From assembly GCA_023405815.1 (NCBI GenBank), contig JAEXXM010000070.1:104786-168785 (forward strand): 64,000 bases of DNA, given 5' to 3'. Both the position numbers and the translations under genes were made by a program. Shown in pieces: positions 1 through 7,726 of this stretch. How positions within the stretch are numbered: the first letter of the stretch is position 1; every line of letters starts with the position of its first letter. The stretch comes from Pseudomonadota bacterium (GTDB lineage: Bacteria > Pseudomonadota > Alphaproteobacteria > Rhizobiales > Hyphomicrobiaceae). The notes under the pieces were generated by a model. It was given only the letters and a program-made list of their open reading frames with translations, ran no database searches and had not been told where the DNA came from.

Positions 1-338
1 TAAAGGTACTTTCTTTTCCCATTTTTGTCTTTGCCCAAACGGATGAAATCCAACCGGTGAAAGCCTACCGCGTTCACCATATCGCCCTTAACCCAAATCC
101 CGTCGCTTTGAAACGGCTCGGGAAGCTTCGGGCGAATATCGATTTGCGCATGGTAGGACATGACGGGGTCTGGTGCCGTAGTGCTGAGAGCGACGACCGT
201 ACATAGCCCTGGCCTGGACGCGATCTTTGGACTGACGACTACAACTGGTCGACGCTTGACCATCTCTGGCTCCCGAAAGCCAAAGCTGAAATCGCAAGTC
301 AGGACTGTTCCTATCCGAGGATGTTCCCTGATCGCCAT
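1..338 (-). CDS. PemK/MazF-family toxin-like protein, 3' end cut by window edge
   Basis: Reading the minus strand from an ATG at 338 gives 112 residues without a stop up to the window edge, so the end is unseen. The product begins MAIREHPRIGTVL and contains EPEMVKRRPVVVVSP and GLCTVVALSTT, the conserved core of PemK/MazF-type endoribonuclease toxins, followed by DGIWVKGDMVNAVGF. It resembles a rhizobial subfamily of about 150 residues. Only 90 bases separate its start from the next gene, so no antitoxin gene lies upstream; one could lie past the edge, or the protein may be solitary. Codons such as AGG, GTA and CTA are commoner here than in the neighbours, which suggests a different origin. 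Family assignment is fairly sure; toxin activity is not shown. Confidence 0.75.
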   Translation of the reverse strand, partial: MAIREHPRIGTVLTCDFSFGFREPEMVKRRPVVVVSPKIASRPGLCTVVALSTTAPDPVMSYHAQIDIRPKLPEPFQSDGIWVKGDMVNAVGFHRLDFIRLGKDKNGKRKYL

Positions 339-428
339 TGCAACCGCCCGTTTAACCGACGATCGGTGGCGGAGAATCGGGGATTTGTCAAAAATTGTTC
401 AGCGACTTGATGGCTGTTCGTGAGCGCC

Positions 429-677
429 CTACCCATTCCTGATCTTCATGACGAGGATCGAGCCGGCGAGGAGGGACGTCACGGCATTGGCGACGACGAT
501 CGGCACGTCCCCGATCAGGATGCCGTAGACCAGCCAAGCGAGCACTCCCGACGTGAAGATCGCGAACATCGCCAGCGAGATGTCGTGCGTCGAGTGCGAG
601 CGCCAGGTTTTGATGACCTGCGGGATGAAGGCGACCGTCGTCAGTATGCCGGCCACGAGGCCGAGGATGGTCACCAT
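429..677 (-). CDS. SemiSWEET-type sugar transporter (PQ-loop family)
   Basis: The 82-residue product has three predicted membrane helices (about residues 3-22, 36-54 and 57-77), the size of a bacterial semiSWEET, which dimerises to form a sugar channel in the inner membrane. The signature Pro-Gln pair is at residues 19-20 in FIPQVIKTW, where family members have it in helix 1. A purine-rich GGAAGGA lies about eight bases before the ATG, supporting the start. It reads in the same direction as the peptidase-like genes to its right but is about 100 bases away from them. The substrate cannot be inferred. Confidence 0.85.
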   Translation of the reverse strand: MVTILGLVAGILTTVAFIPQVIKTWRSHSTHDISLAMFAIFTSGVLAWLVYGILIGDVPIVVANAVTSLLAGSILVMKIRNG

Positions 678-780
678 CAGCTTGGTCCTTCCGCCCTAGT
701 GCTGCGCACGCCAGCAAACGACCCATGCAAAAAGCATAAGCGGCGTAGATGGTTGCGGTCCGGGGATCGATTGCGACGAA

Positions 781-1305
781 CTAGCGGATGCCGAACTCGG
801 AAAAGCACTGCCGCATGTATTCGCAGCGATGCGAGCCGGAAAAATGCATCGCATCGCCCTTGGCCGGCGAAATGAACTGGCAGATTTCCTCGACCCCGCC
901 CGGCGACAGCCAGCCCTGACGCCTCCCGCGCTGAACGGCGAAGCAGTCCGCCGTCTCTTCGTCCGGGCCGCGGAACTGATGCCCGCACTCGTGCGAGTAA
1001 ATCCACAGCTTCACCGGCGTCGTCACGCGCGACAGAAGCCGCATGTTCATAATCAGGAAGCCGGGATAGGCGGCGCCGTAGTCGTCGAGGTTGTTGTCGA
1101 TCACCGTCGGCCGCGTGCCGCAATACATCTGGATGCCGTCGAGCTTGAATTCACCCGCGGGAATAAGCGTCGCCTCGCCGTTCGTGTGCGCGATGTACTC
1201 CTCTGGCGACGGCGACTTCGGGTCCTGCGCCAGGGCGAGGGCCGGCAACGACAGCAGTACAGCGAAGCCCCAGGCCAGGCGGCGCACGCCGCGGCGGACG
1301 ATCAT
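781..1305 (-). CDS. Secreted zincin-like metallopeptidase
   Basis: The 174-residue protein starts MIVRRGVRRLAWG and has a signal peptide with likely cleavage after ALA at residues 24-26. HECGH at 105-109 is a zinc-binding HExxH motif. EETADCF at 116-122 resembles the glutamate-containing third-ligand helix of neutral zinc metallopeptidases such as the YpfJ type (E..ADC.A). The C-terminal part has several cysteines (121, 142, 161, 167), consistent with disulfides in the periplasm. The reading frame stays open further upstream, but only this start yields a signal peptide. The next gene upstream on the same strand also encodes a zincin, ending about 100 bases away. Substrate unknown; it could also be a non-catalytic relative. 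Confidence 0.65.
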   Translation of the reverse strand: MIVRRGVRRLAWGFAVLLSLPALALAQDPKSPSPEEYIAHTNGEATLIPAGEFKLDGIQMYCGTRPTVIDNNLDDYGAAYPGFLIMNMRLLSRVTTPVKLWIYSHECGHQFRGPDEETADCFAVQRGRRQGWLSPGGVEEICQFISPAKGDAMHFSGSHRCEYMRQCFSEFGIR

Positions 1306-1406
1306 CGGCAAACTCTTGGAATCCCGAAAGTACCCAACCCCAATCTGGCCTTGATCGCCCCCGGTTACAAGCCGGGAGCTGACTTGCATCCAAAAGAGGT
1401 TTCCCG

Positions 1407-1832
1407 TTAACCCGGGGCCCCACCGGCGCCCGCCTCGATTCGCTCCATGTCGTCGTCGGAAAAGCCGAAGTGATGGCCGACCTCGTGGATCAGCACGTGG
1501 GTGATGAGGTCGCCCAGCGTCTCGCCCGAGTCTGCCCACTCGTCGAGCAGCGGCCGGCGGTAGAGAAAGACCATGTCCGGCTGCTGCGCGCTGTCGAGCA
1601 CGCTCTTCTTGTCGAGGCTGACACCCTGGTATAGCCCGAGCAGGTCGAACGGGTCCTCAATGCCGAGCGCATCCAGCACTTCGTCGATCGCAAAGTCCTC
1701 GACGCGGATGATGAGATTCCCGGCCGGCTTGCGGAATTCCTCCGGCAACCGCGCCCACGCAACCTGCGCCATCTCCTCGAACGCGGCGAGATCGGGGACG
1801 CTGATCCTCTCCCAGTCGATCTTGTCGGTCAT
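1407..1832 (-). CDS. Metallopeptidase family protein (minimal zincin, DUF1025 type)
   Basis: The 141-residue cytoplasmic protein carries HEVGHHFGFSD at residues 116-126, fitting HExxHxxGxxD of minimal metzincin-like folds (Pfam Zincin_1). Length and the acidic N-terminal half match this widespread bacterial family, whose substrate is unknown. Its ATG overlaps the TGA of the upstream methyltransferase gene by four bases (ATGA), so the two are translationally coupled. With the LysR gene ahead they form a tight minus-strand operon. Confidence 0.85.
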   Translation of the reverse strand: MTDKIDWERISVPDLAAFEEMAQVAWARLPEEFRKPAGNLIIRVEDFAIDEVLDALGIEDPFDLLGLYQGVSLDKKSVLDSAQQPDMVFLYRRPLLDEWADSGETLGDLITHVLIHEVGHHFGFSDDDMERIEAGAGGAPG

Positions 1833-2632
1833 GACTGGGCCGGCCTCTTCGCCACGACGATGGCTTCCTGCAGCGTGAACGTCAGCGCGCCGTTCTCCTC
1901 GCGCGGCCGCAGGAAGGTTCGTAGCAGAACGTCGTTGTGCAGCATCGATTTAAGCACCTCGACGGTCTCCGGCGTGCAGCGCATGCGCTCCGTCCAAGGG
2001 CCGAAAGCGATGTCCTGGTCGAGCAGCTCGGTGCTTGCGACCGAGAAGCCGGCCTTCTTCATCAGGCCTTCCCATTCCGACAGCGGCAACGCCCGCGCAT
2101 GGCTCGGGTCGCGCGCCTTCTCGTAGGTGTTGAACGCCCGCGCCGCGTTGAGCAGCTCCGCCGGCGTGGCGAGCGGCAGCATCGAGGCGTCGGGGCTGAC
2201 GTTGTCGACGAGTGCGAACGTGCCGCCCGGGCGCAGCACGCGGAAGCTCTCGCCGACGAAGGCATTGGGGTCTGGGAAGTGGTGTGCCGCGAGCCGGCAG
2301 GTGACGAGGTCGAAGCTCTGATCGGCAAAGGGCAGCGCGCCCGCCTCGGCCCTCGCCGTCTCGACATTGGCGAGGCCGCGCGCGGCTGCCAGCTTCGCCG
2401 CTTCCGCGAGCATCTCGTCCGTAATGTCCGAGGCGACGACGCGCTTCACGAGCGGGGCGAAGGCGAGCGCCGTATGTCCGGCGCCGGTCGCGATGTCGAG
2501 CGCATGCCACTCAGGCCGCGGCGCCACCGCGGCTACGAGGCGTTCAAGGCTCGGCCCCTTCGCATGCACGCTCGATGCGGCATAGTCCGCAGCCGCGACG
2601 CCGAACTGCTTTTGCACCAGCGATTGGTTCAT
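1829..2632 (-). CDS. Class I SAM-dependent methyltransferase
   Basis: The 267-residue product has a Rossmann-type SAM-binding motif I at residues 46-53 (DIATGAGH), then the acidic end of strand 2 (ASDIT), the PFADQSFDLVTC segment and FRVLRPGGTFALVD typical of UbiE/COQ5-like methyltransferases. The acceptor is not predictable; quinone biosynthesis enzymes are related, but this could be any small-molecule methyltransferase. Both ends overlap neighbours by four bases: its ATG is in the TGA of the LysR gene and its TGA is in the ATG of the zincin gene. This places the three in one operon. Confidence 0.85.
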   Translation of the reverse strand: MNQSLVQKQFGVAAADYAASSVHAKGPSLERLVAAVAPRPEWHALDIATGAGHTALAFAPLVKRVVASDITDEMLAEAAKLAAARGLANVETARAEAGALPFADQSFDLVTCRLAAHHFPDPNAFVGESFRVLRPGGTFALVDNVSPDASMLPLATPAELLNAARAFNTYEKARDPSHARALPLSEWEGLMKKAGFSVASTELLDQDIAFGPWTERMRCTPETVEVLKSMLHNDVLLRTFLRPREENGALTFTLQEAIVVAKRPAQS

Positions 2633-3555
2633 GAACGCTCCAGTTGGATTTGCTCCGAGGCGGCGGACGCCGCCTGGCGTCGTTCGCCGTAGCGGCAGGT
2701 GAACTCCTGCCGAACGAATGTTGCGAATTCCTCTGCGACCGCGCTGCGGCCGCTGCGACGCAGGTGCATGTTGATGCAGAACGGTGGCAGCGTCGGCAGG
2801 CCGTCCTCCACCTCGAGCACCTGCAGGCCCGGCGGCACGGTCGACAGCAGCATTGGTGCGATGGCCGTATCGGCATAGAGTGTCGCTTTTACCGCATCGT
2901 GTACGCTCGCTTCGCACACCGGTCGCCAGTCGCGACGCACGGCGGCGAGCGCCTTGATGGCGGAGGCTCTGAACGCGCAGTTGGGGCTGCCGAATGATAC
3001 CGGCAGCGGCTCGCGCAGATGCGCCTGACCTCCTTGGGCTCCCACCCAGACGAGCGGATCGCGCAGCAATAGCTCGGCATCCTTGGGCGTCGATGGTTGC
3101 GTTGATAGTGCGACGTCGAGCCGCCCTTCATCGAGGTCGTTGAGCAGCTCGACGGTGATTCCGGAAACGAGCGTCACGTGCACGCGCGGCCATGCCCGGT
3201 CGAAACGCTTCAGCACCGGCGGGATGTTCGGCTCCACGACGTCATGCGGAACCCCGACGCGAAGCTCGCCCTCGTAATGCGGCTTGCTCATCATGCCCCA
3301 CAGCGCATCGTTCATCGTCAGCATGGTCTGCGCATGCGGCAGCAGGCGCTCGCCGTCGGCCGAGGTACGCAGCGCGCGGTTGCTGCGATCGAACAGCTCG
3401 ACGCCGAACAGCTCCTCGAGGCGCTTCAGCTGTTGGCTGACCGCTGCCTGCGTGAGACTGAGGAGATTCGCCGCGCGCGTGACACTGCCGGTCTCCACGA
3501 CAGCCACGAACGCGCGCAGCAGGGCGACATCGATGTTTCGGGACAGGGCGGCCAT
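2629..3555 (-). CDS. LysR-family transcriptional regulator
   Basis: Starting at MAALSRNIDVALL, the product is 308 residues. It has an N-terminal winged helix (AANLLSLTQAAVSQQLKRLEE) and a periplasmic-binding-protein-like effector domain from about residue 85. An ATG four codons earlier is also possible, but MAALSRN matches family starts better. It is divergent from the DUF1127 gene across about 105 bases, where its operator would be expected, and is followed with overlap by the methyltransferase and zincin genes. Control of either unit is an inference from position; the inducer is unknown. Confidence 0.88.
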   Translation of the reverse strand: MAALSRNIDVALLRAFVAVVETGSVTRAANLLSLTQAAVSQQLKRLEELFGVELFDRSNRALRTSADGERLLPHAQTMLTMNDALWGMMSKPHYEGELRVGVPHDVVEPNIPPVLKRFDRAWPRVHVTLVSGITVELLNDLDEGRLDVALSTQPSTPKDAELLLRDPLVWVGAQGGQAHLREPLPVSFGSPNCAFRASAIKALAAVRRDWRPVCEASVHDAVKATLYADTAIAPMLLSTVPPGLQVLEVEDGLPTLPPFCINMHLRRSGRSAVAEEFATFVRQEFTCRYGERRQAASAASEQIQLERS

Positions 3556-3660
3556 GCGGCACCTCATAACGGGTCGTGATGAGGCACATAATAGACATTC
3601 GATTTGTTTATGGAAGGGTCGAGCCTACATACCAGCCGAGCCGTTCAGCGGGAGAATCAG

Positions 3661-3885
3661 ATGGCCTCGGCACAGAAAATCGGTTGCGGCAAAAGGACCG
3701 CGAAGCCCAAAAACCGGGGCCTGTTTGCCGTCATCGCCTTTATGGAGCGCGCCGGCGAGGTTGCGCGCCAGCGGCGGGCACTCCTCAAGCTTGGCGATTC
3801 TGCCTTGAAGGATTTCGGCGCCTCGCGCGCCGATGCCTGGAACGAGGCCGGCCGCCCCTGGTGGGACCTGCCGCAGAACGACTGA
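3661..3885 (+). CDS. DUF1127 small Arg-rich protein
   Basis: The 74-residue protein has an N-terminal basic stretch and a C-terminal segment RALLKLGDSALKDFGASR ending in PWWDL, which is the DUF1127 (YjiS-like) core: an LxxLxDxxLxDxGxxR pattern. Such proteins are abundant in alphaproteobacteria and have been linked to RNA turnover and phosphate or stress responses. GGGAGAAT just before the ATG at 3661 is the ribosome site; an in-frame ATG upstream at 3604 would add a non-conserved leader. Divergent from the LysR gene. Confidence 0.75.
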   Translation: MASAQKIGCGKRTAKPKNRGLFAVIAFMERAGEVARQRRALLKLGDSALKDFGASRADAWNEAGRPWWDLPQND

Positions 3886-3892
3886 GCAATAC

Positions 3893-4033
3893 TGTCATCC
3901 CGGGCGAAGCGAGCGGAGCAAGCGAGACCCGGGACCGAGCGCAACAAGTGCCAAAGGCACTACAGAGTCTGCGACGAGCCTGACGCTGGGTCCCGGATAG
4001 CACCTCGAGATACTCGGCGCTTCCGGGATGACA
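3893..4033. repeat. GTCATCCCGG-type dispersed palindromic element
   Basis: The element begins TGTCATCCCGGG and ends CCGGGATGACA, an inverted pair, with internal pairs GACCCGGGACC and GGGTCCCGGA. It lies between the convergent DUF1127 and leuC ends. Fragments with the same core occur at 11382-11394, 55735-55756 and near 56073-56082. Such elements are common between alphaproteobacterial genes; it can fold when transcribed and may help end transcription from both sides. Confidence 0.65.
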
Positions 4034-4046
4034 GATATAAGTCCCT

Positions 4047-5462
4047 CTAAGCCGCGCCGCCGTTCCACGAACGGATGTCGACAAAATGCCCTTCGATGGC
4101 CGCCGCCGCCGCCATCACCGGCGACAAGAGGTGCGTGCGTCCGAGACGCCCCTGGCGCCCCTCGAAGTTGCGGTTCGACGTCGAGGCGCAGCGCTGGCCC
4201 GGCTTCAGCTGGTCCGGGTTCATGCCGAGGCACATCGAGCAGCCCGGCTCGCGCCACTCAAACCCCGCATCCTTGAAGATCTTGTCGAGGCCTTCGGCTT
4301 CCGCCTGTGCTTTGACGAGGCCGGAGCCCGGCACGATCATCGCGTAGGCGAGATTGCCTGAGATCTTCTTGCCGTCGACGATCTTCGCCACTGCGCGCAG
4401 GTCTTCGATACGGCCGTTGGTGCACGAGCCGATCCACACCACGTCGAGCGGGATGTCGGTCATCTTCGTACCGGGCTTCAAACCCATGTACTCGAGCGCA
4501 CGCTGCATCGACGCGCGCTTGTTCTCGTTGTCGACCTTCGAAGGGTCCGGAACGGTGCCGGCGATCGACACGACGTCCTCCGGGCTCGTGCCCCAGGTGA
4601 CGATCGGCGGCAGCTTCGCGGCGTCGAGCTTGATCACCGAATCGAAATGCGCGCCCTCGTCCGTGTGCAGGGTCTCCCAGTAGCGCATGGCGATGTCCCA
4701 TGCGCCGCCCTTCGGCGCCTTCGGGCGCCCATTGATGAACTCGTAGGTCTTCTCGTCCGGCGCGATCATGCCGGCGCGCGCACCGCCCTCGATCGACATG
4801 TTGCAGACCGTCATGCGGCCTTCCATCGACAGCGAGCGGATGGCTTCGCCCGCGTACTCGATGACATGGCCGGTGCCCCCGGCGGTGCCGATCTCGCCGA
4901 TGATGGCGAGAATGATGTCCTTCGCGCCGACGCCGGCGGGCAACTTCCCGTCGACCGACACGAGCATGTTCTTCGCCTTGCGCTGGATCAGCGTCTGGGT
5001 CGCCAGCACGTGCTCGACCTCGGAGGTGCCGATGCCGTGCGCCAGCGCGCCGAACGCGCCGTGCGTCGAGGTATGGCTGTCGCCGCACACGATGGTGGTG
5101 CCCGGCAGCGTGAAACCCTGCTCGGGACCCACGACGTGGACGATGCCCTGCCGTTTGTCGAGCTCGTTGTAGTATTCGACGCCGAAGTCGCGCGCGTTCT
5201 GCGCCAGAGTCTCGACCTGGATGCGGCTGTCCTCGTCGTCGATGCCCTTGGTGCGGTCGGAGGTCGGCACGTTATGGTCGACGACGGCGAGCGTCTTTTC
5301 CGGCGCCCGCACCTTGCGGCCCGTCATGCGCAGCCCCTCGAAGGCCTGCGGGCTCGTTACCTCATGGACGAGGTGGCGATCGATGTAGAGGAGGCATGTC
5401 CCGTCGTCCTGGCGCTCGACCACGTGATCGTGGAAGATCTTGTCGTAGAGTGTCTTAGCCAT
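4047..5462 (-). CDS. leuC: 3-isopropylmalate dehydratase large subunit
   Basis: LeuC, with LeuD, isomerises 2-isopropylmalate to 3-isopropylmalate in leucine biosynthesis. The 471-residue product has the full family length and the three cysteines that hold the 4Fe-4S cluster (Cys347 in GSCTNGR, Cys408 and Cys411 in EPGCSMCLGM). VDHNVPT and CGDSHTSTHGAFG are aconitase-family active-site segments. The start MAKTLYDKIFH is the usual LeuC N-terminus; the frame is open further upstream but without similarity. Its partner leuD lies about 43 kb away and leuB about 14 kb away, so the pathway is not an operon here. Confidence 0.97.
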   Translation of the reverse strand: MAKTLYDKIFHDHVVERQDDGTCLLYIDRHLVHEVTSPQAFEGLRMTGRKVRAPEKTLAVVDHNVPTSDRTKGIDDEDSRIQVETLAQNARDFGVEYYNELDKRQGIVHVVGPEQGFTLPGTTIVCGDSHTSTHGAFGALAHGIGTSEVEHVLATQTLIQRKAKNMLVSVDGKLPAGVGAKDIILAIIGEIGTAGGTGHVIEYAGEAIRSLSMEGRMTVCNMSIEGGARAGMIAPDEKTYEFINGRPKAPKGGAWDIAMRYWETLHTDEGAHFDSVIKLDAAKLPPIVTWGTSPEDVVSIAGTVPDPSKVDNENKRASMQRALEYMGLKPGTKMTDIPLDVVWIGSCTNGRIEDLRAVAKIVDGKKISGNLAYAMIVPGSGLVKAQAEAEGLDKIFKDAGFEWREPGCSMCLGMNPDQLKPGQRCASTSNRNFEGRQGRLGRTHLLSPVMAAAAAIEGHFVDIRSWNGGAA

Positions 5463-5743
5463 GCCGTTCTCGTACCTTGCTGGGCCGGTTTTTTGGGCCG
5501 TGATCTGGATCAGTCGAGCTGCCGGTGCTGCGCGAAATTTCATCCCTCGAGCTTCGGGACCGCCCGCGCGCGAAGGCTGAAAAAGTGGTGTCTCTTAGCC
5601 GCCGATGCTGAAGAAACTGCCCGTTAGATAGCGTCTTGCCACGCCGCCTGCAAATACGAGCTCTGACGCGACGGCGAGGGGCGCAATCCGAGTGCGCAGG
5701 GAAGATCGACCGGCATACATCGACTGCGCATGCGCCGACCCGC

Positions 5744-5953
5744 CTATGATCCGTCAGCTCGCATTCGGGTTGGACTTGGCGGCACGGATTCGGCCCCGCC
5801 TACTTCGCGTTGTGCCGCGTCGACTGAGACAGGAGTGTCGCAGGTCATCAGGCGGAGTAGTTGCGCGATCAGCCCCTTACGCTCGTCGGCGGTTATCGAT
5901 GTGTCGTGGGCGACGCTATAAATCGTGGCCGCGTTGACCCGATAAAACGGCAT
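5744..5953 (-). CDS. Small hypothetical protein
   Basis: This would encode 69 residues beginning MPFYRVNAATIYSV. A GGAG lies eight bases before the ATG and the codons look plausible for this genome, but I recognise no family. No signal peptide or membrane segment is evident; the middle (ADERKGLIAQLLRLM) could be one helix. It lies in a low-GC gap, so it may be a relic or an orphan. It could equally be non-coding. Confidence 0.35.
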   Translation of the reverse strand: MPFYRVNAATIYSVAHDTSITADERKGLIAQLLRLMTCDTPVSVDAAQREVGGAESVPPSPTRMRADGS

Positions 5954-6091
5954 GGGAACGGCTCCGAGGTGCACGTGCCCAAAACTCCGAGCACGCACGC
6001 CAAAAATTGATGACAGCGCACCGAGCCCACCAATACGGGCCGAGTACCCTCAAGTTCCACCAGAACGACTGCCAACGAGCATACATGCAAG

Positions 6092-6127
6092 CTAAGGTAG
6101 CATACGCGAATATTTATGCAACCTTAG
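6092..6127. repeat. 13-bp inverted repeat with 10-base spacer
   Basis: CTAAGGTAGCATA (6092-6104) is mirrored by TATGCAACCTTAG (6115-6127) with one mismatch, around an AT-rich spacer. No T-run follows on either strand, so it is less like a terminator than a protein-binding site or a remnant end of a mobile element. Confidence 0.5.
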
Positions 6128-6245
6128 AGGGTTTACGGGCCGCGCGCAGCCGCCTGGATTTGGGGCTAAATGGCGCTCATGCACCTGGCAGCCGACTCTC
6201 CGCAGGGGAGCCTGCCCGGGGGCAGAAGCGGCAGGGCACAGGAAT

Positions 6246-7136
6246 CTAGAACTTCCACTGGCGCGCCTGGGCGACGAGGAAGTCGCGCAGGACCTGCACC
6301 TTCTTGGAGGACTTCAGCTCCTCCGGGTAGACGAACAGGATCGGCAGGGTCGGCGGCGCGATGTCTGTCAGCACCGGCACGAGGTCGGCCTCGTTGTCGG
6401 TCATGTAGTCGGGGATCATGCCGATGCCGATGCCCGCACGGATTGCGTACCGCAGCGCCACCACGCTGTTGGCGCGGAACGCCGGCTCGCGCGGGCCCTT
6501 GCCGTCGCGCCCCGCCGTCTCGATCCAGGTGATGGCTGTGAGGTGCTGCGCCGGCTGGCCGCTGTAGGAGACGATGCTGTGCCCGTCGAGCTCGTCCAGC
6601 GTCTTCGGCGCTCCGAAGCGGCGCACATACTGCGTCGAGGCGAAAGCCCGCACGCGGCTGGTGAACAGCATGCGGCGGATGAGGTCCGACTGCGGCGGCT
6701 CGCGCGTCCAGATGGCGACGTCGGCGGCGCGCATGCCGATGTCGAGCTGGTCGTCGTTGAGATGCAGCTCGATGCGGATCTCGGGATAGAGGTCGTGGAA
6801 CTCGCGCATCCTCTGCGTCAGCCACATGGTCCCGAACCCGACCGGCGCCGTGATGCGCAACTCGCCCGACGGCTTCGACGTGGTGTCGGACAAGAGCGTT
6901 TCGGCCGTGTGCAGCTTGTTCATCACGTCGGACGTCGTACGGTGCAGGAGCTCGCCCTGCTCCGTGAGCACCAGCCCGCGCGCATGCCGGTGGAACAGCG
7001 TGACCTTGAGATCGCGCTCCAGCGCCGAGACCTGACGGCTCACGGCCGACTGACTCATGTGCAGCGCATCGCCTGCGTGCGTAAAGCTTCCCGCCTCAGC
7101 CGCCGCATGGAAGATCCTGAGCTTGTCCCAGTCCAT
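6246..7136 (-). CDS. lsrB: LysR-family regulator of the LsrB/VtlR type
   Basis: The 296-residue product opens MDWDKLRIFHAAAEAGSFTH and continues SQSAVSRQVSALERDLKVTLFHRHARGL, essentially the N-terminus of LsrB (Sinorhizobium) and VtlR (Brucella), then a LysR effector-binding domain. In those species the regulator affects envelope polysaccharide, oxidative-stress genes or small RNAs. The open frame extends 73 codons upstream, but the conserved MDWDK sets the start. It lies on the same strand downstream of trxB, as lsrB does in Sinorhizobium, with one small gene between. Orthology is inferred from sequence and neighbourhood. Confidence 0.82.
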   Translation of the reverse strand: MDWDKLRIFHAAAEAGSFTHAGDALHMSQSAVSRQVSALERDLKVTLFHRHARGLVLTEQGELLHRTTSDVMNKLHTAETLLSDTTSKPSGELRITAPVGFGTMWLTQRMREFHDLYPEIRIELHLNDDQLDIGMRAADVAIWTREPPQSDLIRRMLFTSRVRAFASTQYVRRFGAPKTLDELDGHSIVSYSGQPAQHLTAITWIETAGRDGKGPREPAFRANSVVALRYAIRAGIGIGMIPDYMTDNEADLVPVLTDIAPPTLPILFVYPEELKSSKKVQVLRDFLVAQARQWKF

Positions 7137-7344
7137 GGATCCCTTATCGCCTCGTGGCCGCGCAACGCCGGACTGGCGTGCGGAAAGTCTCCCTAGAAAT
7201 GCATGGGGGGACTGCAAGTCATTGCTGCGGCGCAACTTAGACCAGCGTCTGACGCATGGATAGGGCGACCAGCCGGCGCAGCCCCTTGGCCGCTGCAACT
7301 CGTGCTGGCGGCCGACGGAAAGGCGCCGGCTCGTACAAACGAAG

Positions 7345-7368
7345 CGCGGCCCCACTCGGGGGGCCGCG
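7345..7368 (-). terminator. GC-rich hairpin after small secreted gene
   Basis: CGCGGCCCC and GGGGCCGCG form a perfect 9-bp stem with a 6-base loop, 24 bases past the stop of the gene at 7392-7640 on the minus strand. Only a weak T-rich run (CTTCGTTTG) follows, so termination may be partial. Confidence 0.5.
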
Positions 7369-7391
7369 ACTGAAGGCCAGGGTTGGCGCTG

Positions 7392-7640
7392 TTACTGGCC
7401 GTCCGCGGCGCCCTGCGCCTCGGGTGCGAGGCCCTTCATCATCGGTCCGACGACGAGGTCGCTGGCGGCAGAATCTTCGCTCGGCTCCTTGCACACGTTC
7501 GAGCTCGCGTCGAACGTCCCGTTCTTTGCCGCGCACTGGGCGGCAAGATCGTGCGCTGTCGTGTCGGGATTTTCGGCCCGCGCGGCGGTCGCAGCCAGCG
7601 CGACGCAAATGGAAAGAGCCGCGCACTTCAAGAAGGTCAT
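7392..7640 (-). CDS. Small exported protein of unknown function
   Basis: The 82-residue product has a signal peptide (MTFLKCAALSICVALAATA) with likely cleavage after ARA at 20-22. The mature part is about 60 residues with two cysteines (36 and 50) that could form a disulfide. It is low in hydrophobic residues and ends in a Gly/Ala-rich tail. It sits between trxB and lsrB on the same strand. I recognise no family. Exported to the periplasm is the only firm inference. Confidence 0.6.
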   Translation of the reverse strand: MTFLKCAALSICVALAATAARAENPDTTAHDLAAQCAAKNGTFDASSNVCKEPSEDSAASDLVVGPMMKGLAPEAQGAADGQ

Positions 7641-7726
7641 AGCGTCCCCCAGTGATTCGTTTCTTGGAGGGCGCTCTATTCACGCCGTTGGCGACATTCT
7701 TGTGACCGCGCGAGCAGCGGCGGCGG

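Larger units (their letters stand above)
5463..6245. other. 783-base gene-poor gap between leuC and lsrB
   Basis: This stretch is lower in GC than its flanks, especially 6060-6150. It holds one weak small reading frame (5744-5953, minus) and a 13-bp inverted repeat at 6092-6127. Just upstream of leuC on the minus strand, TTGCAG and TATCTA are separated by 17 bases (5625-5653), a mediocre sigma-70-like pair that could drive leuC. I see no tRNA, leucine-rich leader peptide or riboswitch here. Confidence 0.5.

Noticed and set aside
5463..5700. Leucine attenuator leader upstream of leuC
   Set aside because: No short peptide with tandem leucine codons or alternative hairpins is visible on the minus strand.
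6007..6249. 80-residue plus-strand reading frame
   Set aside because: It spans the inverted repeat, has mixed composition and no ribosome site, and runs into the lsrB 3' end.
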